DNA from: Actinacidiphila paucisporea
GTDB taxonomy: Bacteria > Actinomycetota > Actinomycetes > Streptomycetales > Streptomycetaceae
DNA length: 64,000 nt
Assembly (NCBI RefSeq): GCF_900142575.1
Contig: NZ_FRBI01000001.1
Span: 559,014 to 623,013 of the forward strand
Direction: 5' to 3'
The translations under genes were made by a program, and so were the position numbers. Shown in pieces: positions 35,099 through 43,168 of this stretch (the stretch's first letter is position 1; the number at the start of each line of letters is the position of its first letter). Under the pieces are notes generated by a model. It was not told the DNA's origin and searched no databases. It saw only the letters and a program-made list of their open reading frames with translations.

Positions 35099-36412
35099 GT
35101 GAAGCGCAAGCTCATCGCGGCGATCGGCGTCGCGACCATGATCGTCGGTATCGCGGCGTGTGGATCTGACAAGAAGGACGACGGCAAGAAGGCGGACGCC
35201 GGTTCGTCGTCGTCTGCCGCCACGACTGACAAGACCATCACCGTCTGGCTCACGGTCGACGCGCAGCACAACTGGCCGGAGCTGGTGAAGTCCGCCGACG
35301 ACGCGATCATCGCCAAGCACCCGGGCCTGAAGGTCAAGCACGAGTACTACGCGTGGCCGGACAAGAACGCCAAGCTCGACGCGGTGCTCGCCACCGACAA
35401 GGCGCCCGACGTCGTCGAGATGGGCAACACCGAGATGGTGCCCTACATGGCGGAGGGTGCCTTCGCCGAGCTGGACGCGTCGAAGTTCGACAACTCCGCC
35501 CAGTGGCTCGACGGTCTGAAGCAGTCGGTGAACTACGACGGCAAGACCTACGGCGTGCCGTACTACGCCGCAGCGCGTATCGCCACCTGGCGCAAGGACA
35601 TCGCCGCTGCGGCCGGTGTCACCGCCACCCCCAAGTCGTGGGCCGAGCTGACCGGCGACCTGGACAAGATCCAGGCCAAGGAGGGCGCCAAGTTCAACGC
35701 CTGGTACCAGCCCTCGCGTGACTGGTACGCCGGCCTGTCCTTCGTCTACGACGCCGGCGGCGCCATCGCCACCAACGAGGGCGGCCAGTGGAAGGGCGCG
35801 CTGGAGACCCCCGCGGCGATCCAGGGCCTGACCGCGTGGAAGAACGCCGTCGGCAAGTACATGCACGGCGACCTCACCAAGGACGAGTCCGACCGCTACA
35901 TCGTCTACGGCCAGGGCAAGTCGGCCATGATCTACGCCCCCGGTTGGGAGGCCCCGTCCGCCGCGGACCCGAAGTTCGACAAGACCGGCGGCAAGCTCAA
36001 GACCAACCTGGTCAACTTCGTGATGCCCGGCCCGTCCGGCAAGGCCCTCCCGGTCTTCCTCGGCGGCTCCGACCTGGCGGTCCCGTCCAAGTCGAAGAAC
36101 ACCGACCTGGCGTCCGAGTGGATCAACGACTTCACCAACACCCAGGCGCAGACCACCCTGATGGGCAAGGGCAACCTGCCGAACAACAACACGCAGCTGG
36201 CCACGCTCAAGGCCGACCCGGCCAACACGGTCACCGCGACCGCGGCCGAGAGCAGCTGGTTCGTCCCGACCGCACCCGGCTGGGGCAGCGTCGAGAAGGC
36301 CCAGACGATGCAGACCATGCTGCAGAACATCGCCACCGGCAAGCAGTCCGTCCAGGACGCCGCGAAGGCCGCTGACGCCGCGATGGACAAGGTTCTGAAC
36401 GTCAAGAACTGA
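35099..36412 (+). CDS. dasA: chitobiose-binding lipoprotein of the DasABC transporter
   Basis: A 437-residue ABC substrate-binding protein. The lipoprotein signal peptide ends in the lipobox IAAC (Cys about residue 21), followed by a Ser/Lys/Asp linker and a family 1 sugar-binding fold (KTITVWLTVDAQ, AWPDKNAKLDAVLATDKAPD, VFLGGSDLAVPSKSKN). Sequence and position after dasR identify it as DasA, which captures N,N'-diacetylchitobiose outside the membrane. GTG 35099 has GGAGG nine bases upstream. DasR should repress it through the two dre sites. Confidence 0.94.
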   Translation: MKRKLIAAIGVATMIVGIAACGSDKKDDGKKADAGSSSSAATTDKTITVWLTVDAQHNWPELVKSADDAIIAKHPGLKVKHEYYAWPDKNAKLDAVLATDKAPDVVEMGNTEMVPYMAEGAFAELDASKFDNSAQWLDGLKQSVNYDGKTYGVPYYAAARIATWRKDIAAAAGVTATPKSWAELTGDLDKIQAKEGAKFNAWYQPSRDWYAGLSFVYDAGGAIATNEGGQWKGALETPAAIQGLTAWKNAVGKYMHGDLTKDESDRYIVYGQGKSAMIYAPGWEAPSAADPKFDKTGGKLKTNLVNFVMPGPSGKALPVFLGGSDLAVPSKSKNTDLASEWINDFTNTQAQTTLMGKGNLPNNNTQLATLKADPANTVTATAAESSWFVPTAPGWGSVEKAQTMQTMLQNIATGKQSVQDAAKAADAAMDKVLNVKN

Positions 36413-36457
36413 CCTGTCCTCGCACAACAGGAGACCGGGACCGCTGAGGAGCACGTG

Positions 36458-37459
36458 ATGAGTGCCGCCGATACCACCACCACCCAGGTGCCGCCCCCGC
36501 GGCGGCACTCATCACCTCCCGGCCGACGGCCCGGGAGAGCCCGCGCCACCCGGCGCCGCAGGTACCTGCTCGGACGGGCCGCCACACCGTGGCTGCTGCT
36601 GGCACCGTGCATCCTGGTGCTGGTCCTCGTCCTGGGGTACCCGCTGATCAAGCTGGGGACGCTGTCCTTCCAGGACTACAAGAAGCCGCAGCTGTGGGGC
36701 TTCAAACCGGCCACCTGGGTCGGCTTCGACAACTACCAGGCGATCCTCACCGACCACGAGTTCTGGTCGGTGGTGATCAGGACCGTGGTGTTCGCGGGCA
36801 GCGCGGTGATCCTCACCATGGTGATCGGCATGCTGGTCGCCCTGCTGCTGCAGCGGGTCTCCGGCTGGGTCCGCACCCTGGTGAACATCGCGCTGGTCGC
36901 CAGCTGGGCGATGCCCGTGGTCGTCGCCGTCACCGTCTTCAAGTGGATGTTCGACAGCGACTACGGCGTCGTCAACTGGACGCTCAGCCGGCTCCCTGGC
37001 GTCGACTACACCGGCCACAACTGGTTCGCCTCGGGACCCGAGGGCCTGAGCGTGATCATGCTCCAGGTGGTGTGGGGCGCGATCCCCTTCGTGGTGATCA
37101 CGCTGAGCGCCGGCCTCACCCAGGTCCCCAAGGAGCTGGAGGAGGCCGCCCGGCTGGACGGCGCCGCCGCCTTCGGGGTCTTCCGCTACGTGACCTTCCC
37201 GATCATCAAGCCGCTGGTCGTGATGATGACGACCCTGTCGGTCATCTGGGACATGGGCGTCTTCGCCCAGGTGTGGCTGATGCGCGGCGGCCACCCGGAA
37301 CCCGAGTTCCAGCTGCTCACCACCTACTCGTACGAAAAGGCGTTCGGTGTCAACGACTACGCCACCGGTTCCGCCATCGCACTGCTCACCGTGCTGCTGC
37401 TGCTCGGCGTGGTCGCGGTGTACATGCGGCAGATGCTGAAGATCGGAGAGGTGGAATGA
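36458..37459 (+). CDS. dasB: DasB, sugar ABC transporter permease
   Basis: A 333-residue MalF-type permease. A charged Pro/Arg-rich N-terminus (about 45 residues) precedes six membrane helices. The EAA loop that contacts the ATPase reads ELEEAARLDGAAAFGVFRYV. ATG 36458 has GGAG seven bases upstream; GTG 36455 would add one residue. It overlaps dasC by four bases. No ATPase gene is in the locus, as expected: this system borrows the shared MsiK ATPase in streptomycetes (established knowledge). Confidence 0.93.
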   Translation: MSAADTTTTQVPPPRRHSSPPGRRPGRARATRRRRYLLGRAATPWLLLAPCILVLVLVLGYPLIKLGTLSFQDYKKPQLWGFKPATWVGFDNYQAILTDHEFWSVVIRTVVFAGSAVILTMVIGMLVALLLQRVSGWVRTLVNIALVASWAMPVVVAVTVFKWMFDSDYGVVNWTLSRLPGVDYTGHNWFASGPEGLSVIMLQVVWGAIPFVVITLSAGLTQVPKELEEAARLDGAAAFGVFRYVTFPIIKPLVVMMTTLSVIWDMGVFAQVWLMRGGHPEPEFQLLTTYSYEKAFGVNDYATGSAIALLTVLLLLGVVAVYMRQMLKIGEVE

Positions 37460-38340
37460 GCGCGCTGACCTCGCGGCCGACCGCCGCCAACGCCGGCCGC
37501 CTGGCCGCGGTGAGCCGCCGCCGGCGCAACGCCAAACTGGGCTGGAACATCCTCGGCCTGCTGGTCTTCGTCCTGGCCGCCTTCCCGGTCTACTGGATGA
37601 TCAACACGGCGTTCAAGCCCGCCAAGGACGCCATCGACCCCAAGCCGCACTTCTTCCCGTGGCCGGTGTCGCTGGAGAACTTCCACCGCGCCCTGAACAT
37701 CAGCGACTTCTGGGGCCCCGTCGAGCGCAGCCTCATCGTCAGCGCAAGCACCGTCGTGATCGGCTCGGTCATCGGCCTGCTCGCGGCGCTGGCCATCTCC
37801 CGGTTCGCCTTCCGCGGCCGCAAGGTCGTCATCGTCGGCATCCTGACCGTGCAGATGGTGCCGCTGGTCGCGATGATCATCCCGGTCTTCCTGCTGCTCA
37901 ACCAGATCCACCAGATCGACAAGCTGTCGGGCCTGGTGCTGACGTACCTGACCTTCGTGCTGCCCTTCACCGTCTGGACGCTGCGCGGCTTCATCGTCAA
38001 CATCCCCAAGGAGCTGGAAGAAGCCGCCATGGTGGACGGCTGCAGCCGCACCGGCGCCTTCATCCGGGTGGTCTTCCCGCTGCTGGCCCCCGGCCTGGTC
38101 GCCACCTCCATCTACGGATTCATCCAGGCCTGGAACGAATTCCTCTACGCGCTGCTGGTGATGAGCCAGGACCACCAGACGGCGACCGTCTGGCTGGGGT
38201 CGTTCACCACCCAGCACGGAACCGAGTACGCGCCGATGATGGCCGGATCGACCATGATGGGTATCCCCGTGGTGATCCTCTTCCTCCTCGTCCAGCGCAA
38301 GATGGCCGCCGGCCTCACGGCCGGGGCGGTGAAGGGATGA
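37456..38340 (+). CDS. dasC: DasC, sugar ABC transporter permease
   Basis: A 294-residue MalG-type permease with six membrane helices (LLVFVLAAFPVYWMINTAF near the start) and the EAA loop ELEEAAMVDGCSRTGAFIRV. It starts at ATG 37456 within the dasB stop (ATGA) and ends overlapping the glycosidase gene in the same way, so dasBC-dasD are coupled. With DasB it forms the chitobiose channel. Confidence 0.94.
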   Translation: MSALTSRPTAANAGRLAAVSRRRRNAKLGWNILGLLVFVLAAFPVYWMINTAFKPAKDAIDPKPHFFPWPVSLENFHRALNISDFWGPVERSLIVSASTVVIGSVIGLLAALAISRFAFRGRKVVIVGILTVQMVPLVAMIIPVFLLLNQIHQIDKLSGLVLTYLTFVLPFTVWTLRGFIVNIPKELEEAAMVDGCSRTGAFIRVVFPLLAPGLVATSIYGFIQAWNEFLYALLVMSQDHQTATVWLGSFTTQHGTEYAPMMAGSTMMGIPVVILFLLVQRKMAAGLTAGAVKG

Positions 38341-39863
38341 CCGTCATTTCCACCGACACGCCTGCGGACCTCCTGGTCCGCGACGCGCTGACCGTCCTGC
38401 AGCCCGGCTTCGTCGGCACCACAGCGCCCGAGTGGCTGCTGCGACAGCTCGCCGAAGGCCTCGGCGCGGTGGCGCTGTTCGCCCGCAACATCGAATCACC
38501 CGAGCAACTGGCCGCGCTCACCGCGCAGCTGCGGGCCGTACGCCCGGACGTGCTGGTCGCCGCCGACGAGGAGGGCGGCGACGTCACCCGCCTTGAGGCG
38601 CGCGGCGGTTCGTCCTTCCCCGGCAACCTCGCGCTCGGCGCGGTCGACGACGTGAAGCTCACCCGGGCGGTGGCCGCCGAACTCGGCCGCCGGCTCGCCG
38701 AATGCGGCGTCAACCTCAACTGGGCGCCGTCCGCCGACGTCAACTCCGACCCGGGCAACCCGGTCATCGGCGTACGCTCCTTCGGCGCCGACCCCGAACT
38801 GGTGGCCCGCAACACCGCCGCCTACGTCGAGGGCCTGCAGTCCGCGGGCGTCGCCGCCTGCGTCAAGCACTTCCCGGGCCACGGCGACACCGCCACCGAC
38901 TCGCACCACGCGCTGCCGCGTATCGACGTCGACCTCGCGACCCTGCGGTCGCGCGAACTGGTGCCCTTCCGCGCCGCGCTGGCGGCCGGCACCAAGGTCG
39001 TGATGAGCGCGCACATCCTGGTGCCCGCGCTCGACCCCGACCTGCCCGCGACCCTGAGCCCCGCCGCCCTCACCGGCCTGCTGCGGGCCCCGCGCGAAGC
39101 GGGCGGTCTCGGCTACGACGGCCTCATCGTCACCGACGGCATCGAGATGCAGGCGATCGCCGCCACGTACGGCATCGAACGCGGCACCGTCATGGCGCTG
39201 GCCGCCGGCGCCGACGCGATCTGCGTCGGCGGCGGGCTCGCCGACGAGCAGACCGTCCGCGTCCTGCGGGACGCGATCGTCGCCGCGGTCGAGTCCGGAG
39301 ACCTGCCCAGGCAGCGGCTCGCCGACGCGGCGACCCGGGTCCGCGAGCTGGCCGCCTGGGCGGCCGGGCAGGCGGGCGCAGCGGAGGGGACCGCACCCGC
39401 CGCCGAGGTCGGCCTCGAAGCGGCCAGGCGGGCCCTGCGGGTCACCCGCGAGCCCGGCTTCGAGGCCCTGGAGACGGCGCCGTACGTGGCCGCCTTCACG
39501 CCGGTGGCCAACATCGCCGTCGGCGAGGACACGCCGTGGGGCGTGGCCGCGGAACTGGGCCGCCTGCTGCCCGGCACCGAGACCGCCACCTTCCGCGCGG
39601 CGGACGCGGGCGGGTCCTCCTTCGCCGAGGACGTGCTCGCCGCCGCCGGTACGCGGCGGATCGTCGCCGTCGTGCGCGACGTCCACCGCCACGCGTGGAT
39701 GGCCGACGCGCTCGCCGGCCTGGTGGCCGCCAGGCCGTCCACGATCGTCGTCGAGATGGGCGTCCCCCAGGCACCCCCCTGCGGCGCCCTCCACGTCGCC
39801 ACGCACGGCGCGGCACGCGTATGCGGCGAAGCCGCGGCCGAGGTCATCGTGACCTCGCGCTAA
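38337..39863 (+). CDS. dasD: family 3 beta-N-acetylglucosaminidase (DasD/NagZ-like)
   Basis: A 508-residue cytosolic glycoside hydrolase of family 3. The NagZ-type motif KHFPGHGDTATDSHHALP carries the His/Asp acid-base pair, and the nucleophile region is VTDGIEMQAIA. A C-terminal ~150-residue domain follows. There is no signal peptide, so it acts on imported chitobiose, releasing N-acetylglucosamine. ATGA overlap with dasC places it in the das operon. A 587-base repeat-filled gap follows. Confidence 0.92.
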   Translation: MTVISTDTPADLLVRDALTVLQPGFVGTTAPEWLLRQLAEGLGAVALFARNIESPEQLAALTAQLRAVRPDVLVAADEEGGDVTRLEARGGSSFPGNLALGAVDDVKLTRAVAAELGRRLAECGVNLNWAPSADVNSDPGNPVIGVRSFGADPELVARNTAAYVEGLQSAGVAACVKHFPGHGDTATDSHHALPRIDVDLATLRSRELVPFRAALAAGTKVVMSAHILVPALDPDLPATLSPAALTGLLRAPREAGGLGYDGLIVTDGIEMQAIAATYGIERGTVMALAAGADAICVGGGLADEQTVRVLRDAIVAAVESGDLPRQRLADAATRVRELAAWAAGQAGAAEGTAPAAEVGLEAARRALRVTREPGFEALETAPYVAAFTPVANIAVGEDTPWGVAAELGRLLPGTETATFRAADAGGSSFAEDVLAAAGTRRIVAVVRDVHRHAWMADALAGLVAARPSTIVVEMGVPQAPPCGALHVATHGAARVCGEAAAEVIVTSR

Positions 39864-39913
39864 TCCCCTTCCCCCCGGGCCGGTGGGCGACCCCCGCCTA
39901 CCCCCGGGGGTGA

Positions 39914-40197
39914 CCCTTGCGGGGCGGTGCTTGGCTGCGTGTGCGTCGTGGCTGGTCGCGCAGTTCTCCCCCCAGCGCTTCGCCTGGGGGTACCCCCACG
40001 CGCCCCTTTGGGTCCTGCCCCTTGCGGGGCGGTGCTTGGCTGCGGCTGCGTCGTGGCTGGTCGCGCAGTTCTCCCCCCAGCGCTTCGCCTGGGGGTACCC
40101 CCACGCGCCCCTTTGGGTCCTGCCCCTTGCGGGGCGGTGCTTGGCTGCGGCTGCGTCGTGGCTGGTCGCGCAGTTCCCCGCGCCCCTTTGGGTTCTG
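39914..40197. repeat. 105-bp tandem repeat, 2.7 copies
   Basis: Copies begin with CCCTTGCGGGGCGGTGCTTG at 39914, 40019 and 40124, an exact period of 105. The first two are almost identical; the third lacks the ~31-base CCCCAGCGCTTCGCCTGGGG segment and ends GCGCAGTTCCCCGCGCCCC. All frames are open on both strands, but composition and repetition argue against coding. It lies between dasD and nagB, convergent genes. Confidence 0.9.
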
Positions 40198-40266
40198 TGT
40201 CTTCCTGCGCCCAGCGTTGGCCCCTGCCAGGGGGCTGGACTTTTGCGCAGGATGGCGCGCGTTTTC

Positions 40267-40324
40267 AGGGGCGCGTGGGGGTACCCCCAGGCGAAGCGCT
40301 GGGGGGAGAACCGCGCGACCGGCC
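40267..40324. repeat. inverted copy of the 105-bp repeat core
   Basis: A 58-base segment that is the reverse complement, with two mismatches, of 39950-40007 and 40055-40112. It can pair with either upstream copy to form a long stem with a loop of about 150 bases or more. The rest of 40198-40450 is GC-rich, with no gene seen. Confidence 0.85.
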
Positions 40325-40450
40325 ACGACGGAGCGTCGTGTGGGGACGGGCGGGCACCACGCCAGGGGGACGGGGGGAAACCGCCCAAGACACGACGGGG
40401 CGTCGTGGGGGGCACGCGGCGGTGCCCCCGGGCGGCTGGTCTGGCAGGGG

Positions 40451-41236
40451 CTACAGGCCCTGCCAAGGCGGCTTCGCCGCGTAGGTCGCGCGGAAGTACG
40501 GCGCGAGCTTGAGCTTGGTGGCGGCGGCCTCGTCGACGATCACCGTGGCGTGCGGGTGGAGCTGGAGGGCGGAGGCCGGGACGACGGCGGCGACGGGTCC
40601 CTCGACGGTGGCGGCGACCGCCTCCGCCTTGCCCTCGCCGGTGGCGAGGAGGACGAGGTGCCGGGCCTCCAGGATCGTGCCGATGCCCTGCGTGATGACG
40701 TGGTGCGGCACGGCCGCGATGTCGCCGCCGAAGAAGCGGGCGTTGTCCACCCGGGTCTGCTCGGTGAGCGTCTTGATCCTGGTGCGGGAGGCGAGCGACG
40801 AGCACGGCTCGTTGAAGCCGATGTGCCCGTCCGTGCCTATGCCCAGCAGCTGGAGGTCCACCCCGCCGGCCGAGGCGAGCGCGGCGTCGTACGCCTCGCA
40901 GGCGGCCTGGACGTCATCGGCGGCGCCGTCGGGGCCCATGAAGGCCTCGGGGGACAGCCCGAGCGGTTCCACGACCTCGCGCAGGACGACCGAGCGGTAC
41001 GACTCGGGGTGCCCGGTGGGCAGCCCCACGTATTCGTCCAGCTGGCAGACCCTGGCCCGGGAGACGTCCAGCGCGCCGGCCCGCACCTTGGCGGCGAGCG
41101 CCCGGTAGACCGGCAGCGGAGTCGATCCGGTGGCCACGCCGAGGAGCGCGTCCGGCTTGCGGTGGAGCAGCGCAGCCATGGCATCCGCGATGAGGTCGCC
41201 GCCTGCCGCGGCGTCCGGGACGATGACAACTTCCAC
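40451..41236 (-). CDS. nagB: glucosamine-6-phosphate deaminase
   Basis: A 261-residue enzyme that converts glucosamine-6-phosphate to fructose-6-phosphate and ammonia. Motifs: LLGVATGSTPLPVYRAL (phosphate loop), QLDEYVGLPTGHPESYRSV (catalytic Asp), LLGIGTDGHIGFNEP and the His/Glu pair region. GTG 41236 starts VEVVIVPDA with a GGAGAGG-type leader. A dre site lies just upstream, so DasR should control it in concert with dasABC. Confidence 0.95.
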   Translation of the reverse strand: MEVVIVPDAAAGGDLIADAMAALLHRKPDALLGVATGSTPLPVYRALAAKVRAGALDVSRARVCQLDEYVGLPTGHPESYRSVVLREVVEPLGLSPEAFMGPDGAADDVQAACEAYDAALASAGGVDLQLLGIGTDGHIGFNEPCSSLASRTRIKTLTEQTRVDNARFFGGDIAAVPHHVITQGIGTILEARHLVLLATGEGKAEAVAATVEGPVAAVVPASALQLHPHATVIVDEAAATKLKLAPYFRATYAAKPPWQGL

Positions 41237-41264
41237 GCTGGGCCTGCCGTTCTGGAGAGGTGAG

Positions 41265-41280
41265 TGTGGTATAGACCAAT
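41265..41280. promoter_or_regulatory. dre site between nagB and the SIS gene
   Basis: TGTGGTATAGACCAAT matches 12 of 16 consensus positions, with the right half TAGACCA perfect. It lies 29 bases before nagB and about 150 before the SIS gene, so it may control both. Confidence 0.8.
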
Positions 41281-41432
41281 CTACCAGGTGGGCAGGCCCC
41301 CGCCGAGATCCCCGGGCCCCCGGCCCGCACCCGCTTCCGCGCGCGGTCCGCCGCGTCCTGTGGTCGACTGTTGGAATGCTCCGGGCGGCGGCTGCCGGCC
41401 GTGACCGGGCGGGCGGGATGGAGGCGGTGGGC

Positions 41433-42509
41433 ATGGCCGACAGCACGCGGTCCCCGGCACGCGGCAAGGACCGACCGGGCATGATCATGGCCGGCGAGAT
41501 AGCCGAGCAGCCCGAGGTGATGCGGCGCATCCTGGACCGCGCGGCGCCCGCGGTCACCGCGACGGCGCGCGCCATCGCCGACCGCAACCCCCGTTTCGTG
41601 CTGCTCAGCGCGCGCGGCACCTCGGACCACGCGGCGCTCTACGCGAAGTATCTGATCGAGGTCGAGCTGGGCCTGCCCTGCGGGCTGACCTCGATGTCGA
41701 CCACCACCGCCTACGGCGCCACCCCGCATCTGGACGACGTCCTGGTGATCACGGTGAGCCAGTCCGGCGGCTCGCCCGACCTGATCGGGTCCACCAGGGT
41801 GGCCAGGCAGGCCGGGGCGATCACCCTGGCGGTGACCAACAACCCGGACTCGCCGCTGGCGGAGGCCTCGGAATTCCACCTGGACCTGCTGGCGGGGCCG
41901 GAGAAGGCGCTGCCGGCCACGAAGACGTACACGGCCGAGCTGCTGATCCTCTACCTCTTCGTGGCGGCCCTGGGCGGCATCGACGCCACCGCCGCGCACC
42001 GCCTGCCGGGACTGGCGGAACAGGTGCTGGCCCGCAGCGACGAGGTACGCGAGCTGGCCGGCCGCTACCGCTTCGCCGAGCGGATGGTGATGACCTCCCG
42101 CGGGTACGGCTACCCCACGGCCAAGGAGGGCGCGCTCAAGCTCATGGAGACCAGCTACATCCCCGCGCTCGCCTACTCCGGCGCCGACCTGCTGCACGGC
42201 CCGCTGGCCATGGTGGACAACATCTCGCCGGTCATCGCGATCGTGACCGAGGGGCGCGGCGGCAATGCCCTCCAGCCGGTCCTTGACCGCCTCCGCGGCC
42301 GCGGCGCCGACCTCGTCGTGATCGGCCCCCGCCTCCAGGTCCGCGCGGCCTCCGGCGGCTTCGCGATGCCGACGACCGACGTCCCCGAGTCCCTCCAGCC
42401 GCTGCTCGAAATCCTTCCCCTCCAACGCCTGGCCTGGGAAATCGCCATGGCCCGCGGCCAAAACCCCGACTCCCCCCGCGCCATCGCCAAGGTCACCGAA
42501 ACCCACTAG
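41433..42509 (+). CDS. double SIS-domain sugar-phosphate isomerase/deaminase (GlmS-isomerase-like)
   Basis: A 358-residue protein resembling the isomerase half of GlmS without the glutaminase. The first SIS domain (about 35-170) has MAGEIAEQPEVMRRILDR, LLSARGTSDHAALYAKYLIE and ITVSQSGGSPDLIGSTR. The second (about 200-340) has SRGYGYPTAKEGALKLMETS and LLHGPLAMVD. It could be an alternative GlcN-6-P deaminase (NagB-II type) or another aminosugar-P isomerase. I chose ATG 41433, with GGAGG eight bases upstream; ATG 41418 and 41376 are alternatives. It is divergent from nagB across a dre site. Confidence 0.85.
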   Translation: MADSTRSPARGKDRPGMIMAGEIAEQPEVMRRILDRAAPAVTATARAIADRNPRFVLLSARGTSDHAALYAKYLIEVELGLPCGLTSMSTTTAYGATPHLDDVLVITVSQSGGSPDLIGSTRVARQAGAITLAVTNNPDSPLAEASEFHLDLLAGPEKALPATKTYTAELLILYLFVAALGGIDATAAHRLPGLAEQVLARSDEVRELAGRYRFAERMVMTSRGYGYPTAKEGALKLMETSYIPALAYSGADLLHGPLAMVDNISPVIAIVTEGRGGNALQPVLDRLRGRGADLVVIGPRLQVRAASGGFAMPTTDVPESLQPLLEILPLQRLAWEIAMARGQNPDSPRAIAKVTETH

Positions 42510-42518
42510 CCGCCCCGA

Positions 42519-42720
42519 AGGGGGCGCGGGAAACTGCGCGCCCAGCCGTCCACCGGCCGGTGGTCCGGACACGACAGGAACAGCCCCTCCGTCGCGGTGG
42601 CGACGTACCCCGCTGCGGCGTCCGGGGGGCGCCGCCCAAGGGGGCGCGGGGAACTGCGCGCCCAGCCGTCCACCGGCCGGTGGTCCGGACACGACAGGAA
42701 CAACCCCTCCGGCGCGGTGG
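42519..42720. repeat. 120-bp tandem repeat, ~1.7 copies
   Basis: GGGGCGCGGG(A/G)AACTGCGCG recurs at 42521 and 42641 and is followed by a near-identical ~80-base block starting CCCAGCCGTCCACCGGCCGG. The period is 120. Its first 18 bases are the reverse complement of the GCGCAGTTCCCCGCGCCC core found at 40167-40185, so the nagB/SIS pair is flanked by this motif in opposite orientation. Confidence 0.85.
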
Positions 42721-42772
42721 CCACGCGCGGCTCGTCGACGCGCCCCCCGGGGGGCGCCCTCCTGCGCAAGGG

Positions 42773-42858
42773 AGGGTCCTCTCCCGCTCCCGCGGCAGAA
42801 GTGTTTTCCGCCCTAGGGCCGGAAAACACTTCGGGCCGCGGTGCCGGGAGAGGACCCT
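42773..42858. repeat. 86-base near-continuous palindrome
   Basis: Three nested inverted repeats: AGGGTCCTCTCCCG (42773-42786) with 42845-42858; CCGCGGC (42790-42796) with 42836-42842; GAAGTGTTTTCCG (42798-42810) with 42820-42832. Together they form a 34-bp hairpin with small bulges and a 9-base loop. It is far more AT-rich at the tip (TGTTTT) than its surroundings. It lies between the SIS gene and the kinase promoter. Confidence 0.85.
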
Positions 42859-43044
42859 CAGCCTCTCTTGGCACCGCAGCCCGGAGCTGACGCCGGCACC
42901 GTGGCCGGCGGGGTGTGCGGTCCCCGCGGGCCCGATAGGGCCGACCACGAGGCGGGGGCGTAGTCAGGGCAGAGAACGCCGCGCCTCGATCCGCGCTCCT
43001 GTGCGGGGAGCCCGGAGGTCTTGTTCGGTACTGTGCTGGAACAT

Positions 43045-43060
43045 TGTGGACTAGACCATT
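43045..43060. promoter_or_regulatory. candidate dre site upstream of the histidine kinase
   Basis: TGTGGACTAGACCATT matches 12 of 16 dre consensus positions, as many as the nagB site, with CTAGACCA intact. It is 109 bases before the kinase start. DasR control of this gene is inference. Confidence 0.55.
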
Positions 43061-43168
43061 GCGCGGTGTCCATGGGTACGCCATGGATTTCGTGCCCGGC
43101 CTGAACAAAGTGTGCACGGAAACCGCGCGGAGCGCACCCCCCTCGCGCCGCCGGGTACGCTCGCAGAC

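Noticed and set aside
39883..40512. Long open frames on both strands across the 105-bp repeats
   Set aside because: They arise from GC-rich tandem repeats with no stops. The products are repeats of themselves, without ribosome sites or family resemblance.
42560..43054. Plus-strand frames across the 120-bp repeat and the 86-base hairpin
   Set aside because: They encode repeated Arg/Pro/Gly strings generated by the tandem repeat and palindrome; no start signal.
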